The notes beneath the pieces were generated by a model. The model was not told where the DNA came from. It worked only from the letters and a program-made list of their open reading frames with translations, and made no database searches. A stretch of DNA of 64,000 nucleotides from Haloprofundus salilacus. GTDB taxonomy: Archaea > Halobacteriota > Halobacteria > Halobacteriales > Haloferacaceae. Positions 42,718 through 51,103 of the stretch are shown one piece after another. Every line of letters begins with the position of its first letter. Position 1 is the first letter of the stretch. The translations under genes were made by a program, and so were the position numbers. The stretch is from the NCBI RefSeq assembly GCF_020150815.1, contig NZ_CP083723.1, positions 496,001 to 560,000 on the forward strand, read 5' to 3'.

Positions 42718-44490
42718 TCACGGCTCGAACGACGAGGCGACGGTCGTACAGTCGTGGTAGCCCTGCTCGTCGTAGCGCTTGACGTGACCGCCGGTGACGT
42801 ACAGGCGACCGTCGATGACGCCGTCGACACAGCCGACTCGGGGCGTATCGTCGTCGGGCAGCGACGTGTCGAACTCGTCGGCTTCGGGGTCGTAGCGGTG
42901 GCAGAACGACCGGAATGAGTCGATCGAGGGTGCCTCACCGCCCTCACGGAACAGGCCGTGCGAGAGGTAGAGCTGGTTGTCGATGACCGGGTCGTCGGTG
43001 GTCGCGTAGTGACCCGGAATCGGCGTCGGCGTCGCCTCCGTCCACTCGTTGTCGACGGGGTCGTAGCGGAAGTTCGAGTCGGTCGAGCCGGCCGTACTCT
43101 TGACTCCGCCGACCGCGTGAATTTTCGTTCGGCCATCGACGACGACGCGTGCGACGGTGGGCCACCGCTTCGCCTCGGGGATCAGCGCGAGGTCCGCGTC
43201 GACTACCTCCTCGGCTTCGGGGTCGAACGCCCACAGTCGGTGTTCGTCGAACGACCAGTGGGTCGTCCCGCCGGTGCCGTGGTTCGTCGCCGTCTCGGCG
43301 TCCGTGTCGCCCGTGCCGCCGGTGACGCAGTAGACGAGTCCGCTCTCGGGGTCGTAGACGCCGCCCATTCCCCAGTTCGGGTAGGGGCACCGAACGCCAG
43401 TCTCGGCGGTGAGATTGCGCCACCCCTCGCCGTCGCGGTAGACGAAAATGTCGTCGGTCGGCACGTTCTCGCCCTCGTCGGGAGTGAGAACGCCGCCGAA
43501 GCTGAACACCCGGTCGCCGAGGGAGACGCCGCACGGCCCCCACACCGCTTTCGGCATCTCTTCGACGCGAGTCCACGTGCCGCCGTCGCCGTCGGCGGGG
43601 TCGTACAGGAACGTTCGTTTCCGGGCGTTCAACTCGACACCGGAGTCGAAGCCGCCGAAGTAGAGCAGTTTGCCGTCGACGACGCCGCCGCCCGCGTCGC
43701 TCTGTTCGAGCGGAACCGACGTTTCGGTGCGCCACTCCGCCCCCGTCGCGGGCGGTGATGGAGTCGACGTCGGGGTTGGAGTCTGCGTCGGCGTTTCGGT
43801 CGGAGTGGAGGTCGGTGTCGGTGTTTCGGTCGGGGTAGATGTCGGCGTCGGTGTCGAAGTCGGTGTTGGTGTTTCGGTCGGGGGTGGAGTCGAGGACGGG
43901 GTTTCAGTCGGTGCCTGCGCTGGCGTTTCGGCCGGCGTCGATGTCGGTGTCTTCGTCGGTGTCTCGGTTGGTGTCGGTGTTCGAGTCGGCGTTGAGGTAG
44001 CGGTCGATGACGGAGTTTGCGTCGGCGTTTCGTTCCGAGTCGGGGTCTCCGTCGTCGACGCTGCTCCTGACGACCCGCCGGAGTCACCAGACGACGCGCC
44101 GGACGAAGCGGACTCGTCGGCCCCAGCTGAGGTGGTACCACCGGACTCTCCGGAACTCGTCGGCTCGCTCGTCCCCCTCGGTGTGGCGGTCCCGGTTTCG
44201 ACCAGTCCGGAGCTCGTCGCGACCGTTGACGGCGGCGGTTCGGTTCCGGTCGTCCCGGCCGGTTCGTCCGACTCGGTCGCGGCGGAGGACGTTTCGGTGA
44301 TGTTGGCTGCGGCTTCCTCGTCGGGTGTTCGATCGAGGGCTGCCGTCCCGACTCCGAGTCCGACGGTACCTGCCGCGATGAGCGCCAGCGCTCCGCGACG
44401 GGAGCGACTCAGCGACGATTGCTTGCGGTCACTCGGCTCGTCCGCCGCTGCTCCGGAGCGCTCGTCGACCTGGTCATCGCTCTCTCGCAT
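42718..44490 (-). CDS. Kelch-repeat surface protein with Thr/Pro-rich linker, copy 1
   Basis: A 590-residue protein. The N-terminus has a Tat-like motif (RSRRGALAL, about 29-37) with a hydrophobic stretch to about 52, suggesting export or anchoring. Residues 53-145 are Ser/Gly/Thr-rich. Residues 146-248 are a repeated Thr-Pro-Thr linker (spacer, possible O-glycosylation). Residues 250-590 form a kelch beta-propeller with repeats such as [41 protein letters not shown] and LYVTGGHV. The ligand is unknown. It is a tandem duplicate of the upstream gene, with a 305-bp identical stretch. Confidence 0.85.
   Translation of the reverse strand: MRESDDQVDERSGAAADEPSDRKQSSLSRSRRGALALIAAGTVGLGVGTAALDRTPDEEAAANITETSSAATESDEPAGTTGTEPPPSTVATSSGLVETGTATPRGTSEPTSSGESGGTTSAGADESASSGASSGDSGGSSGAASTTETPTRNETPTQTPSSTATSTPTRTPTPTETPTKTPTSTPAETPAQAPTETPSSTPPPTETPTPTSTPTPTSTPTETPTPTSTPTETPTQTPTPTSTPSPPATGAEWRTETSVPLEQSDAGGGVVDGKLLYFGGFDSGVELNARKRTFLYDPADGDGGTWTRVEEMPKAVWGPCGVSLGDRVFSFGGVLTPDEGENVPTDDIFVYRDGEGWRNLTAETGVRCPYPNWGMGGVYDPESGLVYCVTGGTGDTDAETATNHGTGGTTHWSFDEHRLWAFDPEAEEVVDADLALIPEAKRWPTVARVVVDGRTKIHAVGGVKSTAGSTDSNFRYDPVDNEWTEATPTPIPGHYATTDDPVIDNQLYLSHGLFREGGEAPSIDSFRSFCHRYDPEADEFDTSLPDDDTPRVGCVDGVIDGRLYVTGGHVKRYDEQGYHDCTTVASSFEP
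43166..43470. repeat. 305-bp tract identical to 45098-45402
   Basis: The two kelch genes are base-for-base identical here, with mismatches directly outside (43165/45097 and 43471/45403). The linkers diverge completely, so this looks like recent gene conversion or unequal exchange within the propeller region. Confidence 0.9.
43747..44055 (-). repeat. Coding minisatellite (Thr-Pro linker)
   Basis: Short GC-rich units of 12-30 bp, read as variants of T-P-T-E-T-P and T-P-T-S, repeat across about 310 bp of kelch copy 1. Copy 2 has a shorter and less regular linker. Slippage here would change the spacer length without changing the frame. Confidence 0.8.
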
Positions 44491-44649
44491 GGCCGACGTT
44501 TCTGTCTCCGGAACGTTAGGAGTACGCCCCAGTCTCAACGGCTGCAACGGGCGAAACGGCCGCAGAATCGTCCGATTTCTTCAGTTCGTCTGACCCGTCG
44601 AATCTGCCTGATTCGTCCGCTCACCGATTCGCGCGTCCCTCGAGTCGCG

Positions 44650-46215
44650 TTACGGCTCGAACGACGACGCGACGGTCATGCAGTCGTGGTAGCCCTCTTG
44701 GTTGTACCGTTTGACGTGACCGCCGGTGACGTACAACCGGCCGTCGATGACGCCGTCGACACAGCCGACTCGGGGCGTCTCATCGTCCGGCAGCGACGTG
44801 TCGAACTCGTCGGCTTCGGGATTGTAGCGGTGGCAGAACGACCGGAACGAGTCGATTGAGGGCGCTTCACCACCCTCGCGGAACAGGCCGTGCGAGAGGT
44901 AGAGCTGGTTGTCGATGACCGGGTCGTCGGTGGTCGCGTAGTGACCCGGAATCGGCGTCGGCGTCGCCTCAGTCCACTCGTTGTCGACGGGGTCGTAGCG
45001 GAAGTTCGTCTCCGTCGACCCGGCCGTGCTTTTGACGCCGCCTATCGCGTGAATCTTCGTTCGGCCGTCTACCTCGACGCGTGCGACGGCGGGCCAGCGC
45101 TTCGCCTCGGGGATCAGCGCGAGGTCCGCGTCGACTACCTCCTCGGCTTCGGGGTCGAACGCCCACAGTCGGTGTTCGTCGAACGACCAGTGGGTCGTCC
45201 CGCCGGTGCCGTGGTTCGTCGCCGTCTCGGCGTCCGTGTCGCCCGTGCCGCCGGTGACGCAGTAGACGAGTCCGCTCTCGGGGTCGTAGACGCCGCCCAT
45301 TCCCCAGTTCGGGTAGGGGCACCGAACGCCAGTCTCGGCGGTGAGATTGCGCCACCCCTCGCCGTCGCGGTAGACGAAAATGTCGTCGGTCGGCACGTTC
45401 TCACCCTCTTCGGGGGTGAGCACTCCGCCGAAACTGTACACCCGGTCGTCGACGGTGACGCCACACGGCCCCCACACTGCTTTCGGGAGGTCCTCGACGC
45501 GGGTCCACGTCCCGTCACCGTCGGCAGTCGACGGCGCGTAGGTGAACGCGTGTCTCTGCGCCTGCAACTCGACGCCGGAGTCGAACCCACCAAAGTAGAG
45601 CAGTTTGCCGTCGACGACGCCGCCTCCGGCGTCGCTGTGTGCCTGCGGGACCGAGACTTCGCTGCGCCACCGCGATTCCGACTCGGTCGGCGTCCCGGTC
45701 TCCGGCGGGGCGTCGGTCTCTCGGGGCGTCTCGGTCGGTGTTTCGGTCGACGTCTCGGTTTCGGCCGGGGTGTCGGTCGTTTCCGGTGTCTCCGTCTCCG
45801 TTGCCGCCGAACGTTCGGTCCCGGTCGGACTCTCTGTCTCCGCCGAACCGCCGGAATCCACCGAATCCCCCGCTCCGCCCGAACCTCCCGTCCCCGCGGA
45901 CGCTTCCGTTCCCGTCGGCGTCGCTGTCTCGGTCAATCCGGAAGTCGTCGCGACCGCCGAGGTCTGTCGTTCGGTTTCGGCCGTCTCCGTCGACTCTTCC
46001 GACTCCGTCTCGGCGGTCGTTTCGGTCGCTCCGTCCGCCGGACTCCCGTCGTCGCCCCTCTCGTCGAGGGCCGCCGCGCCGAGACCGAGTCCGACGGTCC
46101 CTGCGGCGACGAGTGCTAGTATCCGTCGACGGGAACTGTTTCCGGAAGATTGCTGGCCGTCGTTCACCGCTGCAGCCCCGTCGCGCCCGTCTACCTTGTC
46201 GTCGTTTTCTCTCAC
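44650..46215 (-). CDS. Kelch-repeat surface protein, copy 2
   Basis: A 521-residue paralogue starting at GTG 46215. The Tat-like SSRRRILALVAAG motif (about 27-39) is followed by a Glu/Thr/Ser-rich linker (about 55-175), less Pro-rich than in copy 1, and then the same kelch propeller (about 180-521). The propeller is nearly identical to copy 1 while the linkers are unrelated in detail. Its upstream AT-rich region contains an inverted repeat and a probable promoter. Both copies are transcribed leftward, 159 bp apart, possibly together. Confidence 0.85.
   Translation of the reverse strand: MRENDDKVDGRDGAAAVNDGQQSSGNSSRRRILALVAAGTVGLGLGAAALDERGDDGSPADGATETTAETESEESTETAETERQTSAVATTSGLTETATPTGTEASAGTGGSGGAGDSVDSGGSAETESPTGTERSAATETETPETTDTPAETETSTETPTETPRETDAPPETGTPTESESRWRSEVSVPQAHSDAGGGVVDGKLLYFGGFDSGVELQAQRHAFTYAPSTADGDGTWTRVEDLPKAVWGPCGVTVDDRVYSFGGVLTPEEGENVPTDDIFVYRDGEGWRNLTAETGVRCPYPNWGMGGVYDPESGLVYCVTGGTGDTDAETATNHGTGGTTHWSFDEHRLWAFDPEAEEVVDADLALIPEAKRWPAVARVEVDGRTKIHAIGGVKSTAGSTETNFRYDPVDNEWTEATPTPIPGHYATTDDPVIDNQLYLSHGLFREGGEAPSIDSFRSFCHRYNPEADEFDTSLPDDETPRVGCVDGVIDGRLYVTGGHVKRYNQEGYHDCMTVASSFEP
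45098..45402. repeat. 305-bp tract identical to 43166-43470
   Basis: The second member of the identical pair, offset 1932 bp from the first. It covers about 102 codons of the kelch domain. Confidence 0.9.
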
Positions 46216-46300
46216 GGTGGACAGTGCCTTTTCTGAATGATTATGAAGCTATCTGTATTTCAATTGTGGGACGTGTATTAAATTCTCTCAAAAGTGAATA

Positions 46301-46318
46301 TCTCACCATCGTGTGAGA
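46301..46318. promoter_or_regulatory. Inverted repeat upstream of kelch copy 2 and aIF2-beta
   Basis: TCTCAC and GTGAGA flank a 6-bp spacer in the AT-rich divergent interval. It lies about 86 bp from the kelch start and 97 bp from the aIF2-beta start, and is a plausible dimeric-regulator site. Confidence 0.35.
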
Positions 46319-46414
46319 ATTACCGGTCGCTCCTGTCGCTGTGGTCGTTCCGCGAGTGCGCATCGCAGCCACGGTACACGGAACGACTATACGTCCCTGG
46401 CTTCTCGAACGTAT

Positions 46415-47020
46415 ATGAACTACGAGGCATCTCTCGACCGGGCTATGGACGCGACCGACTCGCGAGCGAACGACGACAAACGACTGCGATTCCCCGACCC
46501 CGTCGGCGAGACCGACGGCGCGTTCACGCGCCTGACGAATCTCGGCGACATCGCCGAAGCGCTCTCGCGCGATCCCGAACACCTCCACAGCGCGATTCAG
46601 CGCCAGTTCGCGACGAACGGGCAGTTCGACGGCCAGCGCGCCCGTTACAACGGGTCGTTCACCGTCGCCGACTTCGACACCGCCATCCGCGAGTACGCCG
46701 ACGAGTTCGTCATCTGCTCGGAGTGCGGCCTGCCGGACACCGTTCTCCGAACCGAAGACGGCGTCCAGATGCTACGCTGTGAGGCCTGCGGCGCGTTCCG
46801 GCCGGTCCAGAAGCGCACATCCTCGCGTTCGCGCAACACACCGACGCTCGAAGAGGGCAAGACGTACGAGTTCGAGATCACCGGCACTGGTCGCAAAGGC
46901 GACGGCGTCGCCGAAGTCGGCAAGTACACCGTCTTCGTCTCGGGCGCGCAGGAAGGCCAGACCGTGAGAGCGTCCGTCTACAACATCAGCGGTTCGCTCG
47001 CGTTCGCCCGCCCCGTCTAA
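46415..47020 (+). CDS. Translation initiation factor aIF2 subunit beta fused to TRAM
   Basis: A 201-residue protein starting MNYEASLDRAMDA. The N-terminal helix-rich core is followed by a zinc ribbon with C101, C104, C122 and C125 (CSECG, CEACG). Residues about 142-201 form a TRAM domain (EEGKTYEFEITGTGRKGDGVAEV, key residues GRKGDG), an RNA-binding fold also found in archaeal stand-alone TRAM proteins. It joins the aIF2 heterotrimer that delivers initiator tRNA. The ATG at 46415 excludes a longer frame that reads promoter DNA. The fusion itself is the notable feature. Confidence 0.93.
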   Translation: MNYEASLDRAMDATDSRANDDKRLRFPDPVGETDGAFTRLTNLGDIAEALSRDPEHLHSAIQRQFATNGQFDGQRARYNGSFTVADFDTAIREYADEFVICSECGLPDTVLRTEDGVQMLRCEACGAFRPVQKRTSSRSRNTPTLEEGKTYEFEITGTGRKGDGVAEVGKYTVFVSGAQEGQTVRASVYNISGSLAFARPV

Positions 47021-47248
47021 CGGTCGCGGTCTTTCGCCTCCTCTGGGTCTTTCTCTGACCACTCTCAGTCGATTTCTGTACTGATCGTGACGCCATCGTT
47101 CGACGGTGACCGGTTCTCGTACCGTCTCCAAGCGACTAGATTACAAACGTTCGAGCGGTGGGTCCGACGAAGACCGGCCGTAAGACCGTCGTCGAGACGT
47201 GCCCGCGACGAGTTCGCCGGTTGCCGTCGCGTTCGGCGTCGAGACGGG

Positions 47249-48205
47249 CTACAGCGACCGTTCCGGATTGCCGTGCAGGAGCATATCCGAGAACATCCGT
47301 TTGAACGCCGCCTCGTCGATTGACTCGACGACTCGGGTCTGCGGTTCGCCGTCGGTGATGCCGAGTTCGTCGACCAGGCTGTACCCGCGGGTCATCCCCT
47401 CTCGCTCGTCGACGTCGACGAAGTACGTCCCCGCCTCGGTCACGAGCTCCGGGTTCAGAAAGCAGGCGACCGCCAGCGAGTCCGGTTGCGTCGTCGAGTC
47501 GACGCCGAGGCGTTCCTTCGAGAACTCGCGGGCATGGCGCGTGATTGTCGTGAAAAAGTCGGCGTAGAGGGTGTCGGCCTCCTCGAACGGTTCGAGTTCG
47601 CTCCCCTCGAACGAGCCTTGTCTGAGCGTCAGCCCCCAATCGACGAGGTTCACGTCGAGTTCCTCCATCACGATTTTCGCGGCGTCGGGGTCGACCCAGA
47701 AGTTGAACTCCGCGGCGGGCGTGTCGTTGCCTAACGTGTTGACCGCTCCGCCCATCACCCACACCTCGCCGAGCAGTTCGTTCAGTTGGGGTTCACGGCG
47801 AACCGCCAGCGCGACGTTCGTCAGCGGCCCGATACAGGCGAGGTTGACCTCGCCGGGCGACTCACGCGCCGTCTCGACGATTCTGTCGACGGCGTGACCC
47901 TCCGCGGAGGGGATTCCCGTATCGGGGTAGAGTTCGCCACCGAGACCCCCGTCGCCGTGAACGTGGTCGACGTGCTCGAACTCCTTGACGAGCGGACGGC
48001 GCGCGCCTTCGTACACGGGCACATCGTCGGCCGCACCCGCGAGTTCCAGCGTGTACTTCGCGTTCTCGACTTCGTAGTCGAACTCGACGTTTCCGGCGAC
48101 GATGGTGAGCGCCTCCAACTCGATGGAGTCGGCGAGCGCGGCCATGAGGACAGCCTGCGTGTCGTCGCCCGCGGTGTCCGTGTCGACGATAAGTCGGCGT
48201 GCCAT
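47249..48205 (-). CDS. Nucleoside hydrolase (IUNH family)
   Basis: A 318-residue inosine-uridine nucleoside N-ribohydrolase. The calcium-binding N-terminal VDTDTAGDD (D8, D10, D14, D15), HVHGDGGLGG, WVMGGAV and EFNFWVDPDAA blocks are all present. It splits ribonucleosides into base and ribose for salvage. It is divergent from the fructosamine-kinase-like gene, with 50 bp between the start codons, so both promoters must overlap. Confidence 0.93.
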   Translation of the reverse strand: MARRLIVDTDTAGDDTQAVLMAALADSIELEALTIVAGNVEFDYEVENAKYTLELAGAADDVPVYEGARRPLVKEFEHVDHVHGDGGLGGELYPDTGIPSAEGHAVDRIVETARESPGEVNLACIGPLTNVALAVRREPQLNELLGEVWVMGGAVNTLGNDTPAAEFNFWVDPDAAKIVMEELDVNLVDWGLTLRQGSFEGSELEPFEEADTLYADFFTTITRHAREFSKERLGVDSTTQPDSLAVACFLNPELVTEAGTYFVDVDEREGMTRGYSLVDELGITDGEPQTRVVESIDEAAFKRMFSDMLLHGNPERSL

Positions 48206-48255
48206 GTCGGCGAGTCGGTCGGTGGGACCTTAACGCTCCTGCGGCATTCGAACGC

Positions 48256-49104
48256 ATGGACCCCGCGCTCGTCGATCAACTGGCCGCCGAACTTGGCGCG
48301 GAGCCGGTCGAACGGACGGAACTCGACGGTGGCATGATCGGCTCGGTGTACCGCGTCGAACTCGCCGCCGGCCGGACAGTCGTCGCGAAAGTCGGTGACA
48401 CGCCCCTCGGCGTCGAAGCGTTCATGCTCCGCTATCTCGGCGATGAGAGCGACCTCCCGGTTCCCGATGTCCTGTACGCGGACTCGGGCCTGCTCGTCCT
48501 GTCGCACGTCGACGGCGAGTCGACGTTCTCGGCGGCGGCCGAACGCGACGCTGCGGACCACCTCTCCCGACTTCACGACGTGAACGCGGACGCGTTCGGC
48601 TTCCCGCGTGACACGCTCACCGGCCCAGTCCGCCAACCGAACTTGTGGACCGAGTCGTGGGTCGAGTTCTTCGCCGAACATCGACTGCGACACGTCGCCG
48701 ACCTCGCCGAGGAGGACGACTCGCTCTCGGCGTCGCTGCGCGAGCGCGTCGAAACGGTCACTGCGGACCTCGATTCCTTGCTGGCCGAACCCGACGCGCC
48801 GTCGCTGATTCACGGCGACGTGTGGACGACGAATCTCCTTGCTCGCGACGACGAGATTCGTGCGTTTCTCGACCCGGCGTGTTACTACGCCCACGCGGAG
48901 GTCGAGTTGGCGTACATCGACTGGACAGATACGTTCGGCAAGACGTTTTTCACTCGGTATCGGGAGTCTCGCGGCATCGAATCGGGTTTCTTCGACCGCC
49001 GCCGGTTCGTCTATCGGCTGTATCCGCTGTTGGTTCACGTGTATCTGTTCGGCGGGCGGTATCCGGTGGAGCTGGCGAAGACGCTGGAACGGCTGGGCTA
49101 CTGA
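48256..49104 (+). CDS. Fructosamine-kinase-family phosphotransferase
   Basis: A 282-residue aminoglycoside-phosphotransferase-like kinase. GGMIGSVYRVEL forms the glycine loop, VVAKVGD supplies the ATP Lys, the catalytic loop is LIHGDVWTTNLL (Asp about 182), and the metal Asp is in AFLDPACYY. This HGDLWxxN-like loop is the hallmark of fructosamine-3-kinases, which repair glycated proteins. The ATG at 48256 fits the family. Substrate assignment is by homology only. Confidence 0.88.
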   Translation: MDPALVDQLAAELGAEPVERTELDGGMIGSVYRVELAAGRTVVAKVGDTPLGVEAFMLRYLGDESDLPVPDVLYADSGLLVLSHVDGESTFSAAAERDAADHLSRLHDVNADAFGFPRDTLTGPVRQPNLWTESWVEFFAEHRLRHVADLAEEDDSLSASLRERVETVTADLDSLLAEPDAPSLIHGDVWTTNLLARDDEIRAFLDPACYYAHAEVELAYIDWTDTFGKTFFTRYRESRGIESGFFDRRRFVYRLYPLLVHVYLFGGRYPVELAKTLERLGY

Positions 49105-49177
49105 GTGGAGGCGACGGAGGGGAACTGACTTCTATCGCCGTCGGGTACCGTCGACCGGCCGATGACGACGGCACCGT

Positions 49178-49218
49178 TCCGAGTCGGGGTGGCACCCGGC
49201 GGTGACGAACCCTATGAG
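49178..49218. repeat. 41-bp direct repeat, left copy
   Basis: TCCGAGTCGGGGTGGCACCC is its first half; it matches 49967-50007 at 39 of 41 bases. The two copies bracket the LEA-like gene. Confidence 0.85.
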
Positions 49219-49392
49219 TGCCGAGGCCTTCAATTCGTGTGTCTGTTCTCCTTTGTCTCCCCTCCCCACGCCTAGGGGCACGCAACAGTTTTGTCTCGTC
49301 AACAACATTTTTCGGTGTGGCATCCCTCTAGTTTACAAGCATACATGAAACGCCCAACGCTCAGAAGTTCATCCGGCTCTTCGGAGGCCAGC

Positions 49393-49914
49393 ATGGACGA
49401 GGAGATTCAGCAAGCAGTGGTAGATGTCATCAAAGGCTCAAATAACAAGACAGTCGAAATCAGACCGGCGGACGAGTCGAAAGGTTTCGCGACGATCCCG
49501 AGGATGCTGCTCATCGGCGGCGCCCTCGCGGTCGGCTACTGGATGGCGAAGTCCAAGAACGCGACGAAGGATCTCAAGAGCATGATGAGTAAGACCGCCG
49601 ACCGGACCGAGAAGATGTCCAAGCGGACCGCCGAGACCATCAAGAAAAGCGGCGAGACAGCGGCCGAACGCGTCGAGAAGGAGTCGCAGAGGACCGGCGA
49701 ACAGGTCCAGAAGATGGGCGAGAAGGCCGCCGAAAAGACCCAGAAGGCTAGCGAACAAGCCGCCGAGAAGACCGAAAAGGCAGGCGAGAAGACCGCTGAG
49801 AAGACCGAAAAGGCAGGCGAGAAAGCCGCCGAAAAGACCGAAGAAGCTAGCGAAAAGGTGGACGGAGATAGCAGTTCGTTCGGTAGCTCGTCCGGCAGTT
49901 CGTCAGATAGCTAA
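49393..49914 (+). CDS. LEA-like hendecad-repeat protein with N-terminal membrane helix
   Basis: A 173-residue protein starting MDEEIQQAVV after a GGAGG site (49384-49388). A helix at about 36-51 (IPRMLLIGGALAVGYWM) could anchor it. Residues 68-155 are eight ungapped 11-residue repeats (49594-49857), consensus AAEKTEKAGEK, with Thr/Ala starting each unit, the periodicity of group 3 LEA and related desiccation proteins. A Ser/Gly tail follows. An upstream in-frame ATG at 49345 would add 16 residues. The protein is Lys/Glu-rich with no cysteines. A protective or membrane-shielding role is inferred from repeat type only. Confidence 0.75.
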   Translation: MDEEIQQAVVDVIKGSNNKTVEIRPADESKGFATIPRMLLIGGALAVGYWMAKSKNATKDLKSMMSKTADRTEKMSKRTAETIKKSGETAAERVEKESQRTGEQVQKMGEKAAEKTQKASEQAAEKTEKAGEKTAEKTEKAGEKAAEKTEEASEKVDGDSSSFGSSSGSSSDS

Positions 49915-49966
49915 TTCAACGACGACCGCGAGCGCTCCGATATCGGAACACAGCCGACGACGACGC

Positions 49967-50007
49967 TCCGAGTCAGGGTGGCACCCGGCGGTGACGAGCC
50001 CTATGAG
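49967..50007. repeat. 41-bp direct repeat, right copy
   Basis: It matches 49178-49218 with two substitutions and the same orientation, 789 bp apart. It ends 4 bp from the stop codon of the small membrane ORF at 50011. Confidence 0.85.
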
Positions 50008-50010
50008 ATA

Positions 50011-50151
50011 CTATTGGCGCTGGTCTAACCACTTCGAAATTCGATCCCAGTTAGCGGTAATCAAAAGTCCCAACCCCACCCCCAATCCCAGGGAAAGTAT
50101 CCCACTTCCGATCCATAACCGGATGTCCGTATATTGTAGGACTTGGGTCAT
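50011..50151 (-). CDS. 46-residue single-pass membrane microprotein
   Basis: The product starts MTQVLQYTDIRLW, has one Gly/Leu-rich helix (about residues 12-32) and ends in a basic amphipathic tail DRISKWLDQRQ. Cytoplasmic positive residues after the helix fit an N-out orientation. The coding frame is intact, and a TTTTATAC element on the minus strand at about 50251-50260 could serve as promoter. No family is recognised. Being short, it would escape usual annotation. Confidence 0.5.
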   Translation of the reverse strand: MTQVLQYTDIRLWIGSGILSLGLGVGLGLLITANWDRISKWLDQRQ

Positions 50152-50554
50152 GCCGTATCGATACGTCGACCAAGGCCCTGACCGCAAGGTGTACGGTCAT
50201 GACCATCTACAGTACGAAATCAGGGCTCATTGATACCGGAATGGCGAGTATAAAACGACTTACCTAAACGACCACGCGGAGATACGCTCCTTCCTGGGTC
50301 GGTAATAATTGCTCGTTCGAGTGCCGAGGCCGAACTAGTACCGAAAGACAAACCACCGTTTTCCACCCGTATTCGACACCACTCTCGTACCGGCGAGAGC
50401 GAAGAGTTCCGAGCGTCGACATCGGCGTTTAGCTCAGCGACCGTCCCTGGACTGGTGGACTGGACACCCGACGGTACTCCTCGGCGTCGACCGCCTGCGT
50501 ATACAGGCCCACCGCTCATTGAATCGGGAACCCAATCTTGAGGTAGAGGACACC
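50152..50554. other. 403-bp interval without a supported gene
   Basis: It contains AT-rich patches, including the possible promoter for the 46-residue ORF and an apparent leader for the ferritin-like gene, where an AGAGGACACC segment precedes its ATG. Other frames, such as one at 50220-50519 on the minus strand, lack motifs and have shadow-ORF composition. Confidence 0.5.
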
Positions 50555-51046
50555 ATGACCACTGATTCGATAGACGAACTCTTCATTGAAGGGCTACAGG
50601 AGCTGTACTACACCGAACAACAACTCGTCGATGCGCTCGAGATCCTCGCCGACCAGACGAACGACGAGGCCGCCAGTCAGGCGTTCTCGGAACATCGCGA
50701 CGAGACGATGGGACACGTCGAGCGACTGGAGCAGGTGTTCGAGCAGATAGGCGAGGAACCGCAGGAGAAGGAAGAGCAAGTCGTGAAGGCGCTGATAAAC
50801 GAACACGAACAGTTCGCGCAGGAGAACGAGGGCGACGTGCTCGACCGATACAACATGGAAGTCGGACAGAAGACCGAGCACTACGAGATCGCCTCGTACG
50901 GGAGCATCACCTCGCTGGCCGAGAAAACCGGCCACGACGAGGCGGCCGACGTCTTAGCCGAGACGCTCCGGGAGGAAGAGCAGGCGCTCGATGAGGTCAC
51001 GCAGGCAACCGAGCAGTTCGACCAACAGAAGATCGCGGGCGACTGA
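50555..51046 (+). CDS. YciE/YciF (DUF892) ferritin-like protein
   Basis: A 163-residue four-helix protein. LFIEGLQELYYTEQQLVDAL, the core SEHRDETMGHVERLEQVF, KTEHYEIASYGS and REEEQALDEV carry the Glu/His residues of the DUF892 ferritin-like fold, typically involved in stress responses and di-iron binding. The ATG at 50555 fits the domain; an in-frame ATG at 50519 is less likely. It precedes another small stress-like gene by 57 bp. Confidence 0.9.
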   Translation: MTTDSIDELFIEGLQELYYTEQQLVDALEILADQTNDEAASQAFSEHRDETMGHVERLEQVFEQIGEEPQEKEEQVVKALINEHEQFAQENEGDVLDRYNMEVGQKTEHYEIASYGSITSLAEKTGHDEAADVLAETLREEEQALDEVTQATEQFDQQKIAGD

Positions 51047-51103
51047 TTCCGCGATCGACTCTCGGCACGGATACTTTTCTTCCGAGTAGCCCCAACGAAG
51101 ACC

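Noticed and set aside
43747-44055. Possible CRISPR-like or other non-coding repeat array
   Set aside because: Units are irregular, have no unique spacers, and read in frame as a Thr-Pro linker within the kelch gene.
49991-50233. 80-residue plus-strand frame after the LEA-like gene
   Set aside because: It is antisense to the 46-residue membrane ORF and has an odd, Pro/Asn/Tyr-rich composition without a motif.
50220-50519. 99-residue minus-strand frame upstream of the ferritin-like gene
   Set aside because: It is Arg/Ser/Gly-rich without motif and covers the likely promoter and leader of the ferritin-like gene.
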